A stretch of DNA of 64,000 nucleotides, taken from NCBI RefSeq assembly GCF_025989145.1, contig NZ_JAPDNQ010000001.1, forward strand, positions 1,798,001 to 1,862,000. The letters are read 5' to 3'. Position numbers and translations under genes: made by a program. This DNA comes from Microbacterium sp. SSM24. Lineage in GTDB: Bacteria; Actinomycetota; Actinomycetes; Actinomycetales; Microbacteriaceae. Below the pieces are notes generated by a model. That model ran no database searches. It was not told the origin of the DNA and was given only the letters and a program-made list of their open reading frames with translations. The stretch's first letter is position 1; each line of letters starts with the position of its first letter. This document shows, piece after piece, positions 32,665 through 41,194 of the stretch.

Positions 32665-33470
32665 CCACCCTCACCACCGAGCCCGCGCTGCGTTCGGATG
32701 CGGCATCCGCTCCCGCCCACCGTCTGACCTTCCCGCGCGTCCTGCGCAGCGAGTGGATCAAGATCACGACCCTTCGCTCGACGTGGTGGTCGCTCGCCGT
32801 GGCTGCCGTGCTGTCGGTCGGCATCTCGATGATGATCGCCGGTGCCTCGCAGAGCTTCGGAGGCGGATTCCCGGCTGTGAGCGCGATCCTCTCGCCGATG
32901 CAGTTCACGATGCTGGTCGCCGGCATCCTCGGGGCGATCGTCATCACCGGCGAGTACTCCACCGGCATGATCCGGTCGACGCTCACGGCCGAGCCGCGTC
33001 GCGGCGTCATCGTCGTCGCGAAGGCCGTGGTGGTGTCGGCGATCATGGCGGTCACGACGGTGCTCATCTACGCCGTCGCGATCGCGGCGACCGCCCCGAT
33101 CCTCGCGGACGGCATCGACTGGTCGGAGCCCACGCAGTCCCTCGTCCCGCTCGCGTACGGCGTGCTCTCGATGGTCTCGTTCACCCTCATCGGTCTCGGG
33201 TTCGGGTTCATGATCCGCAACGGCGCCGGCGCGATCGCCGCGACCGTCGGCGTGCTGTTCGTGCTCCCGATCGTGTTCAGCCTGTTCACGATGGCGGGGG
33301 AGGGCTGGCGCTGGATCGTCGACCTGTCGGAGTACCTGCCGATGAACGCCGCCTCGATGCTGGCCGCTCCCGGCAACGAGGATGTGCTGCCGTCGCTCCT
33401 CGCGCTCCTCGGCTGGACGGTCGTTCCACTGCTCCTGGGCTGGGTCGTCCTGCGCACGCGCGATGCGTGA
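32661..33470 (+). CDS. ABC exporter permease (ABC-2 family)
   Basis: 269 residues with six hydrophobic segments: WSLAVAAVLSVGISMMIAG, FTMLVAGILGAIVITGEY, VVSAIMAVTTVLIYAVAIA, YGVLSMVSFTLIGLGFGF, IAATVGVLFVLPIVFSLF and LLALLGWTVVPLLLGWVVL. GEYSTGMIRSTL after the second helix is the conserved ABC-2 permease loop. It forms the channel for the ATPase 31753-32664, to which it is coupled by a 4-bp overlap (ATGA). The sensor kinase gene begins 17 bp later, so one transcript likely carries all four genes. Confidence 0.9.
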   Translation: MTTLTTEPALRSDAASAPAHRLTFPRVLRSEWIKITTLRSTWWSLAVAAVLSVGISMMIAGASQSFGGGFPAVSAILSPMQFTMLVAGILGAIVITGEYSTGMIRSTLTAEPRRGVIVVAKAVVVSAIMAVTTVLIYAVAIAATAPILADGIDWSEPTQSLVPLAYGVLSMVSFTLIGLGFGFMIRNGAGAIAATVGVLFVLPIVFSLFTMAGEGWRWIVDLSEYLPMNAASMLAAPGNEDVLPSLLALLGWTVVPLLLGWVVLRTRDA

Positions 33471-33487
33471 CGCGTAGAGTCGACCGG

Positions 33488-34771
33488 ATGTCGCGAGCAG
33501 ACAGCACGCCCGTCGTCGGCACCGATCCCGGTGCGGACGACGGGCTGCTGCTGCCGAGGCCTCCCGGGGTCCTGCGCCGGTTCTGGTCGCGGCATCCGCG
33601 CCTCGCCGACGTGCTCATCGCCGGCGCCGCACTCCTCCTCTCGCTGCCGAGCGCACTCTTCCGCTCCGGGTTCCCGACGCAGCCCACCGCGGCGGAGACC
33701 GCGCTGGCGAGCGTGCTCGTGATCGCTGCGTGCGTGGCGCTGGTGTTCCGCCGCCGGTGGCCTCTGCTCGTGTTCGCCCTGTGCGTGCTCCCTTCGGTCG
33801 TGCTCGCCCCGAGCCTCGTCCCGGCGACGCAGATCCTGCCCGCCTTCGCGCTCTACGCCGTCGCGGTCTACCGCTCCGCCCGCGCCGCGTGGTCCTGCTT
33901 CGGCATCGCGTGCGCGGCGCTCACGCTGGCCACCGCGATCGCGGCGATCCGGGTGCCGTCGGAGCTGTCGCTGGTCGCCACCACCCTCGTGTCGGGCGTC
34001 GTCGTCATGCTCATCGGCGGACTCCTCGGAACCAACGTCGGCAACCGTCGCCGCTACCTGGAGGCCCTCATCGACCGGTCCCGCCAGTTGCTCGTCGAGC
34101 GCGACCAGCAGGCGCAGCTGGCCGCCGCGGCCGAGCGCACCCGCATCGCGCGCGAGATGCACGACATCGTGTCGCACAACCTCACCGTCGTGGTCGCGCT
34201 CGCCGAGGGGGCCACGGCGACCGCCGACCCGGAGCGCGCACGCACGGCCACCGAGCAGATCGCGGCCACCGCGCGCGGCGCCCTCACCGAGATGCGAGCG
34301 ATGCTCGGTGTGCTCCGTGAGCCCGAGGCGACGCCCGGCGCGCTTCTTCCGCTCGAGTCGGCGAGCTTTGCGGATGCCGTCGAAGCGGCACAGCGGGCCG
34401 GGTTCCCCGTCGTGCTGCACACCGAGGGCAGCCTCGACGGCCTGCCCGCCGACATCCGCCTCGCCACCTTCCGCGTCGTGCAGGAGTCGCTCACCAACGC
34501 GATGCGGCACGCGCCACGCGCCACGCTGATCGACGTGCAGGTCGTCGTCGACGAGGCGGCCGTCGACGTCGTCGTCGTCAACAACGGCGTCCCGTCGGTC
34601 CTCGCCGCGATCTCGCCCGGGGTGCGCGGAGGGTACGGGATCCCCGGGCTCCGCGAGCGCGCGGCGCACGTGGGCGGCAGCTTCACCGCCGGCCCCGGCG
34701 ACGACGGTCGCTGGCTCGTCCGCGCCCGGATCCCCCTGCCGACCGCACCACGTGAGGAGCGCCGTGAGTGA
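33488..34771 (+). CDS. NarL-type sensor histidine kinase (HisKA_3)
   Basis: 427 residues. A short acidic N-terminus precedes about five membrane helices (33-165: VLIAGAALLLSLPSA, VLVIAACVALVF, LLVFALCVLPSVVLA and others). HisKA_3 dimerisation follows with the phospho-accepting His in REMHDIVSHNLTVV, then a HATPase_c domain with VVQESLTNAMRHA (N box) and GGYGIPGLRERAAHVGG (G box). The sensor domain is membrane-embedded, without an extracellular loop of size, as in kinases that sense envelope damage or export substrates. It overlaps the response regulator gene by 8 bp. Confidence 0.9.
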   Translation: MSRADSTPVVGTDPGADDGLLLPRPPGVLRRFWSRHPRLADVLIAGAALLLSLPSALFRSGFPTQPTAAETALASVLVIAACVALVFRRRWPLLVFALCVLPSVVLAPSLVPATQILPAFALYAVAVYRSARAAWSCFGIACAALTLATAIAAIRVPSELSLVATTLVSGVVVMLIGGLLGTNVGNRRRYLEALIDRSRQLLVERDQQAQLAAAAERTRIAREMHDIVSHNLTVVVALAEGATATADPERARTATEQIAATARGALTEMRAMLGVLREPEATPGALLPLESASFADAVEAAQRAGFPVVLHTEGSLDGLPADIRLATFRVVQESLTNAMRHAPRATLIDVQVVVDEAAVDVVVVNNGVPSVLAAISPGVRGGYGIPGLRERAAHVGGSFTAGPGDDGRWLVRARIPLPTAPREERRE

Positions 34772-35438
34772 CAGCATCCGAGTCCTCCTGGTCGACGACC
34801 AGGAGCTGATCCGCGTCGGGTTCCGCCTCGTGCTCGAGGCCGAGGACGACATCGAGGTGGTCGGCGAGGCCGCCGATGGCGACGAGGCCGTGCGAGCCGT
34901 CGCATCCTGGGGGCCGGACGTGGTGCTCATGGACATCCGGATGCCGCGCACCGACGGGATCGCAGCGACGCGTGCGATCGTCGCCGCCCACCCGGCCACC
35001 CGCGTGCTCGTGCTCACCACCTTCGACCTCGACGAGTACGCGTTCGGGGCGCTCGACGCCGGCGCGAGCGGGTTCCTCCTGAAGGATGCGCAGCGCGCCG
35101 AGCTGACCGCGGCGATCCGCGCCGTCCACCGCGGCGATGCGGTGCTCGCACCGGCGGTGACCCGCCGCGTGATCGAGCGGGCGCGCCACGGTGGCGCCCC
35201 CTCGCCGATCGTCGAGTCGGAGCGCGACCGGCTGGCGGAGCTGACCGACCGGGAGCGGGACGTGTTCCTCGCCATCGCGGCCGGACTGACCAATGCCGAG
35301 ATCGCTCAGCGCCTGTTCCTGAGCGAGTCGACCGTGAAGACGCACGTCGGGCGCGTGCTGGCGAAGACGGGAGCGCGCGACCGTGTGCAGGCCGTGATCC
35401 TGGCCCACCGCCTCGGGGTGGTGCCGCCGGGCTCATGA
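34764..35438 (+). CDS. NarL/LuxR-family response regulator
   Basis: 224 residues from the GTG at 34764 (GAGGAGC upstream; the frame could start four codons earlier). The receiver domain has VDDQELIR, the phospho-acceptor Asp in VVLMDIRMPRTDG, Thr in VLTTFD and Lys in FLLKDA. The LuxR helix-turn-helix is LTDREREDVFLAIAAG-like (LTDRERDVFLAI, LTNAEIAQRLFLSESTVKTHVGRV). It is phosphorylated by the overlapping kinase and should activate the exporter genes in front. This is the last gene of the unit; a 350-bp gap follows. Confidence 0.92.
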   Translation: MSDSIRVLLVDDQELIRVGFRLVLEAEDDIEVVGEAADGDEAVRAVASWGPDVVLMDIRMPRTDGIAATRAIVAAHPATRVLVLTTFDLDEYAFGALDAGASGFLLKDAQRAELTAAIRAVHRGDAVLAPAVTRRVIERARHGGAPSPIVESERDRLAELTDRERDVFLAIAAGLTNAEIAQRLFLSESTVKTHVGRVLAKTGARDRVQAVILAHRLGVVPPGS

Positions 35439-35792
35439 ACGGTGTGCGCGGCCGGCCCGCTCTCGGAGAGGAGGGATGCCGTCGCGCGGGTCACAGCGGG
35501 TAGCACTTCCTCCTGGCCCGGTGCCCCTCTGCGCAGCCAGGTCAAAGGTGGTGTGCGCGGCGGGATACGTCGAGGCATACGTCGGATGCCGCTTCCGCTT
35601 CCCGGCAACCGCTGGTCGGTGCCGGTCCGGGCGGGGGAGCGGACGGTGCGCCGCAGCGACGGCTGAGCATCCGATCGAGCTCGCGTTCTCCCGCGTGCTC
35701 GGAACGGCGTCATTTTCGAGCGCTTCTCGTGTCTTGAGGTAGGACGTCCGGCACCCGCCGGTGTGTTCCCCTGCCTCGAGACGGAGACGCGC
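35439..35792. other. Gap with no gene; contains a promoter for the next unit
   Basis: 354 bp without a credible coding frame: the short open frames on both strands are Arg/Pro/Ala-rich and lack ribosome sites. The only signal I can support is the CGTCAT-N17-GTCTTG promoter-like site at 35708-35736. No strong hairpin marks the end of the response regulator operon. Confidence 0.5.
35708..35736 (+). promoter_or_regulatory. Shared-signature promoter 1 (before the HTH gene at 35793)
   Basis: CGTCAT at 35708-35713, 17-bp spacer, GTCTTG at 35731-35736. It is one of ten sites with the same signature between 35.7 and 46.9 kb. The gene start lies 57 bp downstream. Architecture (two hexamers, 17 bp, no -10 TATAAT) suits an ECF sigma factor. 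Confidence 0.6.
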
Positions 35793-36254
35793 GTGACAGA
35801 CCTCGCAGCCATCGAACGATATGCGATCGCCCTTCCGCTGCGGATCGCAGCGGAGATCCTGACGACGAATCCGACCGCGCTCCGGCGGCGGCTGTCCCGG
35901 GGAACGCTCGGCGGCGTGAAGCTCGGGGACCAGTGGTTCCTGCGGCAGACGGACATCAGCGCGTTCGCCGAGGCGCGCAGGCGCGAGGCCGGGGGCCAGG
36001 CCCCGGACTTCCTCCGCCGGTGGACGCCCGTCGACACCCGCGCTCTTCCCGCCGTGCTGGATCTGGCCGAGGTCGAGCTCCTCCTGGCGGAGCGGCGCAT
36101 CCTGCTCTACCGCCTGCTGATGGACGGATCCCTGAAGGGGGTTCGCGGGCGAGAGGGGTGGATGGTTCCGCGCGACGCCCTCCTCACGGCGTTGGCGCTC
36201 CCTCCGGCGCAGCCTCCGGCCGAGGTCGCGCACGAGCACGTGCTCGTCCGCTGA
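35793..36254 (+). CDS. Protein with two excisionase/MerR-like helix-turn-helix segments
   Basis: 153 residues from the GTG at 35793 (GGAG 8 bp before). It contains two similar units: LPLRIAAEILTTNPTALRRRL with GVKLGDQWFLRQTDISAF, and LDLAEVELLLAERRILLYRLLMDGSLKG with GWMVPRDALLTAL. Each resembles the excisionase-type winged helix (helix-turn-helix followed by a short wing). A DNA-binding role is likely. No phage genes are nearby. It faces the LtrA-family gene tail to tail (4 bp). A distant relative lies at 39050, and both carry the shared promoter signature. Confidence 0.65.
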   Translation: MTDLAAIERYAIALPLRIAAEILTTNPTALRRRLSRGTLGGVKLGDQWFLRQTDISAFAEARRREAGGQAPDFLRRWTPVDTRALPAVLDLAEVELLLAERRILLYRLLMDGSLKGVRGREGWMVPRDALLTALALPPAQPPAEVAHEHVLVR

Positions 36255-36258
36255 ACGG

Positions 36259-37419
36259 TCATCCGGTCGCGGCGGCGCCGACCTGGATGCGGCGGGCGTT
36301 CACGGCGGTCAGCACCAGCATGATCGCGATGACCGCGACGGATGCCGCGACCACCCCCTCCGCGTGCACCGCCGCCGACAGCGGCACCAGGAGCCACGGC
36401 AGGATCACACCCGCCGGCCCCCACAGTGCGATGTCGCGCCACGGCGCTCCGTAGCGCAGCGACACTCCCGTGCTGGACGCGAAGAACAGCGACACCCCCG
36501 CCGCCATGCAGACGGTCGCGCCCGCAGCCAGTTCGTGCCCGGCATCCGCCACGGCCGTTCCCACGCCCGCGGCGAAGAGGGTGATTCCGGCGACGAGCAG
36601 GAACGGCAGGTACATGACGACATCGCGCAGTCCTGAGATGCTGCCGCGCGCCTGCAGGCGACGGGCTCCGCGCGACACGGCGTCGGGCGCGTAGCCGAAG
36701 AACGTCCACGCCAGCATCGCCACGGCGACGAAGCCGAGCCCGGCGGTGACACCGGGCAGCGCGGTCCAGTGCGCGTCGAGCTCGGCGATGATCGACAGGA
36801 TCGATTCGCCGAAGACGATCACGATGAGGAGGAAGACCCGCTCGATGATGTGCTCGACGTCGAGGTTCGCGCGCAACCAGGCCGACTGCGCGCCGACGGT
36901 CACGAGGAGCACGACCTCGATGGCGATGGCGACCACCCACAGCAGGTACTGCGCCGGCGCGGGAACCCAGATCGAGATCACCCACAGGCCCGCGGGCACG
37001 ATCGAGTAGAGCAGCGGGCGCCACCACGGCGTGCCCGTCATCCGGCGCTTCATGATCCACGGCACCGCCCACACGAGGCGGATGATCGCGTTCCCGATGG
37101 CGAACGCGGCGGCGCGCTCTCCGAAGGCCTCGGGGACGGATGCCGCCATCAGCCCGATCGCGAGCATGGCCACGGTCACCGAGACCCAGATCATCGGCGT
37201 CACACGCGCGCCGAACAGGTTCATCGTGAGACTGGCGTTGACCCAGGCCCACCACGCTGCGGCGAGCAGCGCGAAGAACGCGCCGGCCTGCAGCCAGCCC
37301 GGGTCGCCGTGCATCGTGTGGGCGATCTGCCCGATGTACGCGACCATCACGAGATCGAAGAACAGCTCGAGCCAGTGCACCCGTCTGCCCGTCTCCGTGG
37401 CAGCAACCGTCGTACTCAC
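36259..37419 (-). CDS. Low temperature requirement A (LtrA) family membrane protein
   Basis: 386 residues with about ten hydrophobic helices. The start VHWLELFFDLVMVAYIGQIAH is the LtrA signature; VEHIIERVFLLIVIVFGESIL is the second conserved block. The family is named from a Listeria cold-growth locus and its biochemical function is unknown; a transport or membrane-sensing role is usually assumed. The GTG at 37419 fits the beginning of the family, and the frame upstream of it is Arg-rich and non-homologous. It lies on the opposite strand within the surface/sigma region and does not carry the shared promoter signature, so it is probably not part of that regulon. Confidence 0.85.
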   Translation of the reverse strand: MSTTVAATETGRRVHWLELFFDLVMVAYIGQIAHTMHGDPGWLQAGAFFALLAAAWWAWVNASLTMNLFGARVTPMIWVSVTVAMLAIGLMAASVPEAFGERAAAFAIGNAIIRLVWAVPWIMKRRMTGTPWWRPLLYSIVPAGLWVISIWVPAPAQYLLWVVAIAIEVVLLVTVGAQSAWLRANLDVEHIIERVFLLIVIVFGESILSIIAELDAHWTALPGVTAGLGFVAVAMLAWTFFGYAPDAVSRGARRLQARGSISGLRDVVMYLPFLLVAGITLFAAGVGTAVADAGHELAAGATVCMAAGVSLFFASSTGVSLRYGAPWRDIALWGPAGVILPWLLVPLSAAVHAEGVVAASVAVIAIMLVLTAVNARRIQVGAAATG

Positions 37420-37514
37420 CGGGTCAGCATAGGCCAGGGCCCGGTCTCGATTCGAGGGGGATCGTGGCGCGTCGCGCGGGGTCGAGAGGGCGGCCCGAGA
37501 ATCGCATCGACCCG

Positions 37515-37543
37515 CGTAAGGAAACGCGCACCACGGAGTCTTG
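37515..37543 (+). promoter_or_regulatory. Shared-signature promoter 2 (before the small membrane gene at 37610)
   Basis: CGTAAG at 37515-37520, 17-bp spacer, GTCTTG at 37538-37543. The -35-like half differs from CGTCAT at two positions, but the -10-like half and spacing match sites 1 and 6. The start codon lies 66 bp downstream. Confidence 0.45.
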
Positions 37544-37609
37544 AACTGTGGAATCCGGCCTTTCGAGCCGTGCCCGCAGGCCGCTTCCCCCGTGACCCGA
37601 GGAGTACCC

Positions 37610-37831
37610 GTGACCATTCGCAAGTCTGCGCATCCGCGGGTGGATGCCGCGATCCCCGGCAGTGGCGGGCGCGGCATCCGGACCGAATCCACCGCGCTCC
37701 GCCGTGATCTGCGCGCGGCGCGTCGAGTGGACCGGCTGCGGGTGCTGGCACCGGCGTTCGCCGCAGCGGTCCTGGTCGCGGGGGTGCTCGCCGCGCTGGC
37801 CTGGTACGTCCTCCCCCTTCTCGCGTCGTGA
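37610..37831 (+). CDS. Small single-span membrane protein
   Basis: 73 residues from the GTG at 37610, with GAGGAG 6-11 bp before. A basic N-terminal half (STALRRDLRAARRVDRLR) precedes one membrane helix near the C-terminus (VLAPAFAAAVLVAGVLAALAWYVLP). The stop overlaps the next start (GTGA). The layout suggests a small partner of the exported protein encoded downstream. No family is recognised. The coupling and promoter signature argue that it is a real gene. Confidence 0.6.
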   Translation: MTIRKSAHPRVDAAIPGSGGRGIRTESTALRRDLRAARRVDRLRVLAPAFAAAVLVAGVLAALAWYVLPLLAS

Positions 37832-38535
37832 GCGCCGAGACCTCCGGCGAGGCCACCGGTCCGATCGACCTCCGCGAGTTCCTCCGCGCCGCGCACGGCG
37901 GGTCCGCACCGGCGCGGACCGCGCCGGTGTGGCCCGAGGGTCAGCGCACGCACGCACCCCGCTGGGCCCGTGTGTGCGCTGCGCTGATCGCCGGCGCGAT
38001 CCTGCTGAACGCCGTGCCCTCCCCGTCCGCGTCGTCGGTCGAACCCGCCCGCGACGACCCCGCCGTCGCCGGCGTCGTCGTCGCCCCCGCGGGCAGTCCC
38101 CTCCATCCGCTTCCGGCGGGGACGCCGGTCAGCACCACCCGCTGGGAGGTGACGCTGGGGGAGGTCGAGTGGTCGGCGGACCAGCTGGTCGCGCAGGCCA
38201 CCTACATCCCGCTGTCGCCGCCGGAGGGGTGGCACTGGGCGCTGCTGCGCATGCAGGTGCGCAATCTGACCGCGAGCACCGCCGACGCGGGCCTCATCAG
38301 CGCCGCCATCGTGAGCCGAGGGTACGAGATCTCGGATCGCCGGGCGGGCGATCACCAGCCGGCGCAGACCATTCCCGGAGCCCTCGACCGCATCGCGATC
38401 GCCGGCGGCGAGCTGCGCGCCGGGAACCTGGGGTTCCTTCTCCCGGCCGGTGCGGGCGAGGACTGCCTCATACGACTCACCATCGCCGACCGCCCGGGAG
38501 ACGACGGTCGCCCGTTCTGGTTCGCCTGCGGGTGA
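37828..38535 (+). CDS. Membrane-anchored exported protein of unknown function
   Basis: 235 residues. A cytoplasmic stretch of about 45 residues is followed by one hydrophobic segment (WARVCAALIAGAILLNAVP) acting as a signal anchor. The external domain is beta-rich (TTRWEVTLGEVEWSADQLVAQATYI, HWALLRMQVRNLTASTADAGL) and resembles DUF4352/immunoglobulin-like extracellular domains, with one Cys pair (EDCLIRL ... FWFACG). It is co-translated with the small membrane protein before it. An envelope role is likely; specific function unknown. Confidence 0.6.
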   Translation: MSAETSGEATGPIDLREFLRAAHGGSAPARTAPVWPEGQRTHAPRWARVCAALIAGAILLNAVPSPSASSVEPARDDPAVAGVVVAPAGSPLHPLPAGTPVSTTRWEVTLGEVEWSADQLVAQATYIPLSPPEGWHWALLRMQVRNLTASTADAGLISAAIVSRGYEISDRRAGDHQPAQTIPGALDRIAIAGGELRAGNLGFLLPAGAGEDCLIRLTIADRPGDDGRPFWFACG

Positions 38536-38563
38536 GCGCCCGCTCGCTCGTGGGTGCGGTCGG

Positions 38564-38857
38564 TCAGTACAGCGGAGACCAGTCGGCGCCGGCCGTCTCG
38601 GTCGCGCTCGGGTGTGCAGGCCCGGCATCCTCGTCGAACCGATTCACGGAGACGATGCGCACATTGACCGCATCGAGCACGTCGAGCAGCCCGAGAAGCG
38701 CGGTCTGATCGGGAATGTCGGCCACGAGCCGGGTGTGCCCGTCGACGGCCGTCATCTCCGCGAAGTACGCCATGAGCGCACTCGACAGCGCAGGACCGAA
38801 TCGACCGCGCACCACGATCACCGTCCTGCCGGGTTCGGAGGCGGACTGTCCTGTCAC
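38564..38857 (-). CDS. Small conserved hypothetical alpha/beta protein (97 aa)
   Basis: The pattern of a strand (TVIVVRGRFGPALS), a helix (ALMAYFAEM), a strand (TRLVADIPDQTALLGLLDVLDAV) and a strand (VRIVSVNRFDED) suggests a compact STAS- or ferredoxin-like fold. The C-terminal tail is Pro/Ala-rich and ends DWSPLY. No signal peptide or membrane helix is seen. It is the only minus-strand gene of this stretch with the shared promoter signature (at 38929-38957). I do not recognise a named family. Confidence 0.6.
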   Translation of the reverse strand: MTGQSASEPGRTVIVVRGRFGPALSSALMAYFAEMTAVDGHTRLVADIPDQTALLGLLDVLDAVNVRIVSVNRFDEDAGPAHPSATETAGADWSPLY

Positions 38858-38928
38858 TTCGGCGGACCCCCTGGGTGTCGAGATGCCTCACGGCGCAGTG
38901 ATGCGCCGGCTGGGGCATCCTCATCACT

Positions 38929-38957
38929 TCAGACTCACGGCGACGCCGATCATGACG
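38929..38957 (-). promoter_or_regulatory. Shared-signature promoter 3, minus strand (before 38857)
   Basis: Read on the minus strand: CGTCAT at 38957-38952, 17-bp spacer, GTCTGA at 38934-38929. It points at the 97-residue gene starting at 38857, giving a leader of about 65 bases. The sites at 38957 (minus) and 39015 (plus) form a divergent promoter pair. Confidence 0.5.
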
Positions 38958-39014
38958 TCGCGGTGAGCGGCGGCGCCGTACGGCCGGATGGTCGCCGCGA
39001 ATTCGTCGCACCCG

Positions 39015-39043
39015 CGTCATGAACCGGCCTCGTCATCGTCTTC
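39015..39043 (+). promoter_or_regulatory. Shared-signature promoter 4 (before the HTH gene at 39050)
   Basis: CGTCAT at 39015-39020, 17-bp spacer, GTCTTC at 39038-39043. The GTG start at 39050 lies 6 bp after the -10-like hexamer, where transcription would begin, so a leaderless mRNA is expected; this also explains the lack of a ribosome site. Confidence 0.6.
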
Positions 39044-39049
39044 ATATCC

Positions 39050-39514
39050 GTGGACCTTCAGCACTCGACCCGACGACGCCTTCGCTCGCCGTTCGTCACC
39101 GTGGGCGCGGCGGCGCGACTCGCCGGGGTGTCGCCCACCGTTCTCGCGTCGCGGCTGGAGTCGCACTCGCTCCCCGGCTACCAGCTCGGGCGGCGCTGGT
39201 TCATCCCCGAGGCGGAACTGCGACGGGCGATGACCTCACGGGTGTCCGCGCCGCTCGCCGACGGCCCCGCCGCCGCCGTGCACGAGCTCACCGGCCATCT
39301 CCCGCGAGTGCTCGACGCCGACACGCTCGCGGCCTTCTTCGGGATCCGGCGCGTACTCCTGGGCGACGTGCTCGGCATCCCCCGTCTGGCGTTCGTCACG
39401 CGATCGGAACGCGTGACGACCGTCGGCGTCCTCGGTTCGACGCTGCTCGCCGGCCGGAACGACAGCCGCTACTTCCCGGAGCACACCCGCTCTGCAGCGT
39501 TGCGCGTCGCCTGA
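39050..39514 (+). CDS. Helix-turn-helix protein, excisionase/MerR-like
   Basis: 154 residues. FVTVGAAARLAGVSPTVLASRL with GYQLGRRWFIPEAELRRAM is a winged helix-turn-helix of the excisionase type. A second, weaker copy may exist at LDADTLAAFFGIRRVLLGDVLG. The arrangement resembles the gene at 35793, with which it shares the upstream signature. The GTG at 39050 is chosen because it coincides with the expected transcript start (leaderless). It lies before the pilin operon and could regulate it, but nothing in the sequence proves that. Confidence 0.65.
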   Translation: MDLQHSTRRRLRSPFVTVGAAARLAGVSPTVLASRLESHSLPGYQLGRRWFIPEAELRRAMTSRVSAPLADGPAAAVHELTGHLPRVLDADTLAAFFGIRRVLLGDVLGIPRLAFVTRSERVTTVGVLGSTLLAGRNDSRYFPEHTRSAALRVA

Positions 39515-39560
39515 TCGGGCGGCTCTCAGCAGATGTGCAGGATGAGATTCCTCGCGAGCC

Positions 39561-39589
39561 CATCATGATTCGCGTTCCGGGGAGTCCTG
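39561..39589 (+). promoter_or_regulatory. Shared-signature promoter 5 (before the pilin operon)
   Basis: CATCAT at 39561-39566, 17-bp spacer, GTCCTG at 39584-39589. One mismatch to CGTCAT. The pilin start lies 97 bp further on, leaving a leader of about 90 bases. It is the best promoter candidate between the HTH gene and the pilin. Confidence 0.45.
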
Positions 39590-39686
39590 TTCTAGTGCGA
39601 GCAGGAATTCCGACGCTCCATATCGACGTACAGCAACACCCGCACCACCGACCTGGAGCGATCCGGGCAAGCGAGAAAGAGAACGC

Positions 39687-41177
39687 GTGAATACTCCGAA
39701 GAAATGGCGTGGCTCCCGCGCCGCGGCGGCGGTCCTGGCGGCCGGCATCGCCGCATTGACCCTTGCGGCGCCCGCCCACGCGGCCGGCAACCTCGTCGAT
39801 CCGAACGCCGAGGGCTCGCTGACGATCCACAAGTACGAGGCCCCCGAGACGCCCACCGGACTGCCCAACGACGGCACGGAGCAGTCGGTCTCGCTCGACC
39901 CGCTCGAGGGAGTGGGCTTCACCGTCTACAAGGTCGACCCGATCGACCTGACGACCAACGCCGGGTGGGTCGATGCCTCCGAGCTCGCCGACCTCGCCCC
40001 CGACAGCATCGCCGACATCGCCGCGGCCGGGTACACCGCGACGGCGGTGGGCGGTCAGCAGCTGACCGACGCGAACGGCGAGATCACCCTCTCGAGCCTC
40101 GACCTCGGGCTGTACTTCGTGCTCGAGACCGCTCCGCTCCCCGGCTCCACGGCGGTTGCGCCGTTCCTCGTCACCGTGCCGCTGACCGATCCCGGCACGA
40201 ACGACGCATGGCTCTACGACGTCCACGTGTACCCGAAGAACGCGCTCACCGCCGCGACCAAGACGGTCGATGACGCAGGCAGCGTCAAGCTCGGCGATGA
40301 GATCGAGTTCACGATCACGACCGACATCCCCAACGTCCAGGTCATCGACGGCTACAAGATCGTGGACGATCTGGACCCGAAGCTCGACTACGTGAGCGCA
40401 GAGCTCGCTCTCAGCGACGGCACCCCGCTGGTCGCCGGCACCCACTACACGGTGACCCCTGCGGCTGCCACGGCGGGCGGACCGCTCGTCGAGGTGATCT
40501 TCACCGCCGCCGGTCGCGACCTCCTCGAGGCCCACACCGACCTGCAGGTCGTCATGAATCTCACCGCCACGGCCAACGCGGTCGGCGAGATCGCCAACAC
40601 GGCGCTCCTCTACCCGAACGACGCGTCGTTCGCCGTTCAGCCGGGTGAGCCCGGCGGTCCGATCGTCACCCCGCCCGTGGTCACCAAGTGGGGAGGCATC
40701 ACCGTCGAGAAGGTCGACGAGGCCGGTACGGCCCTCGCCGGAGCCGTCTTCTCGGTGTACCGGACCGAGGCCGACGCAGCCGCGGGAACCGACCCGATCG
40801 TCCTCGGCGGCGCGACGGAGTTCACCGTCGCGGCCGACGGCACCGTGACGATCTCGGGTCTGCGCTACTCCGACTGGGCCGACGGCGTCGCCGTCGCCGA
40901 GGGCGACGACGGGTACCAGACCTACTGGCTCGCCGAGATCGTCGCCCCCGAGGGCTTCGAGCTGCTGGCCGCTCCCATCGAGTTCACGGTCGACGCGGCG
41001 ACCACCGCGGTCGGCATCGACCTCGAGGTGGTGAACGTCCCGTCCAACGGCGGGTTCGAGCTGCCCCTGACGGGTGGCGCGGGCACCACGCTGTTCTGGC
41101 TCGGCGGCGGGATGCTGCTCGCCGGAGCAGTGTTCCTCGCGGTGTACGCGCGTCGCAAGGCGAAGACCGACGCGTAG
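39687..41177 (+). CDS. LPXTG-anchored major pilin (SpaA/SpaH type)
   Basis: 496 residues. Signal peptide (SRAAAAVLAAGIAALTLAAPAHA, cleaved near residue 32). The pilin motif WLYDVHVYPKN near residues 174-184 fits WxxxVxVYPK, whose Lys forms the inter-subunit bond. CnaA/CnaB-like isopeptide domains follow, with the E-box AEIVAPEGFELL near 413-424. The sorting signal is LPLTG near 459-463, then a membrane helix and the basic tail RRKAKTD. It is polymerised outside the membrane by the class C sortase encoded next. GTG start at 39687 with GAGAAAGAG before it. All four pilin hallmarks are present, so the call is firm. Confidence 0.95.
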   Translation: MNTPKKWRGSRAAAAVLAAGIAALTLAAPAHAAGNLVDPNAEGSLTIHKYEAPETPTGLPNDGTEQSVSLDPLEGVGFTVYKVDPIDLTTNAGWVDASELADLAPDSIADIAAAGYTATAVGGQQLTDANGEITLSSLDLGLYFVLETAPLPGSTAVAPFLVTVPLTDPGTNDAWLYDVHVYPKNALTAATKTVDDAGSVKLGDEIEFTITTDIPNVQVIDGYKIVDDLDPKLDYVSAELALSDGTPLVAGTHYTVTPAAATAGGPLVEVIFTAAGRDLLEAHTDLQVVMNLTATANAVGEIANTALLYPNDASFAVQPGEPGGPIVTPPVVTKWGGITVEKVDEAGTALAGAVFSVYRTEADAAAGTDPIVLGGATEFTVAADGTVTISGLRYSDWADGVAVAEGDDGYQTYWLAEIVAPEGFELLAAPIEFTVDAATTAVGIDLEVVNVPSNGGFELPLTGGAGTTLFWLGGGMLLAGAVFLAVYARRKAKTDA

Positions 41178-41194
41178 CACCGGAAAGACCGGTC

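Noticed and set aside
35475..35742. 88-codon frame in the gap after the response regulator
   Set aside because: Ser/Arg/Ala-rich without a recognisable fold, and it runs through the promoter signature.
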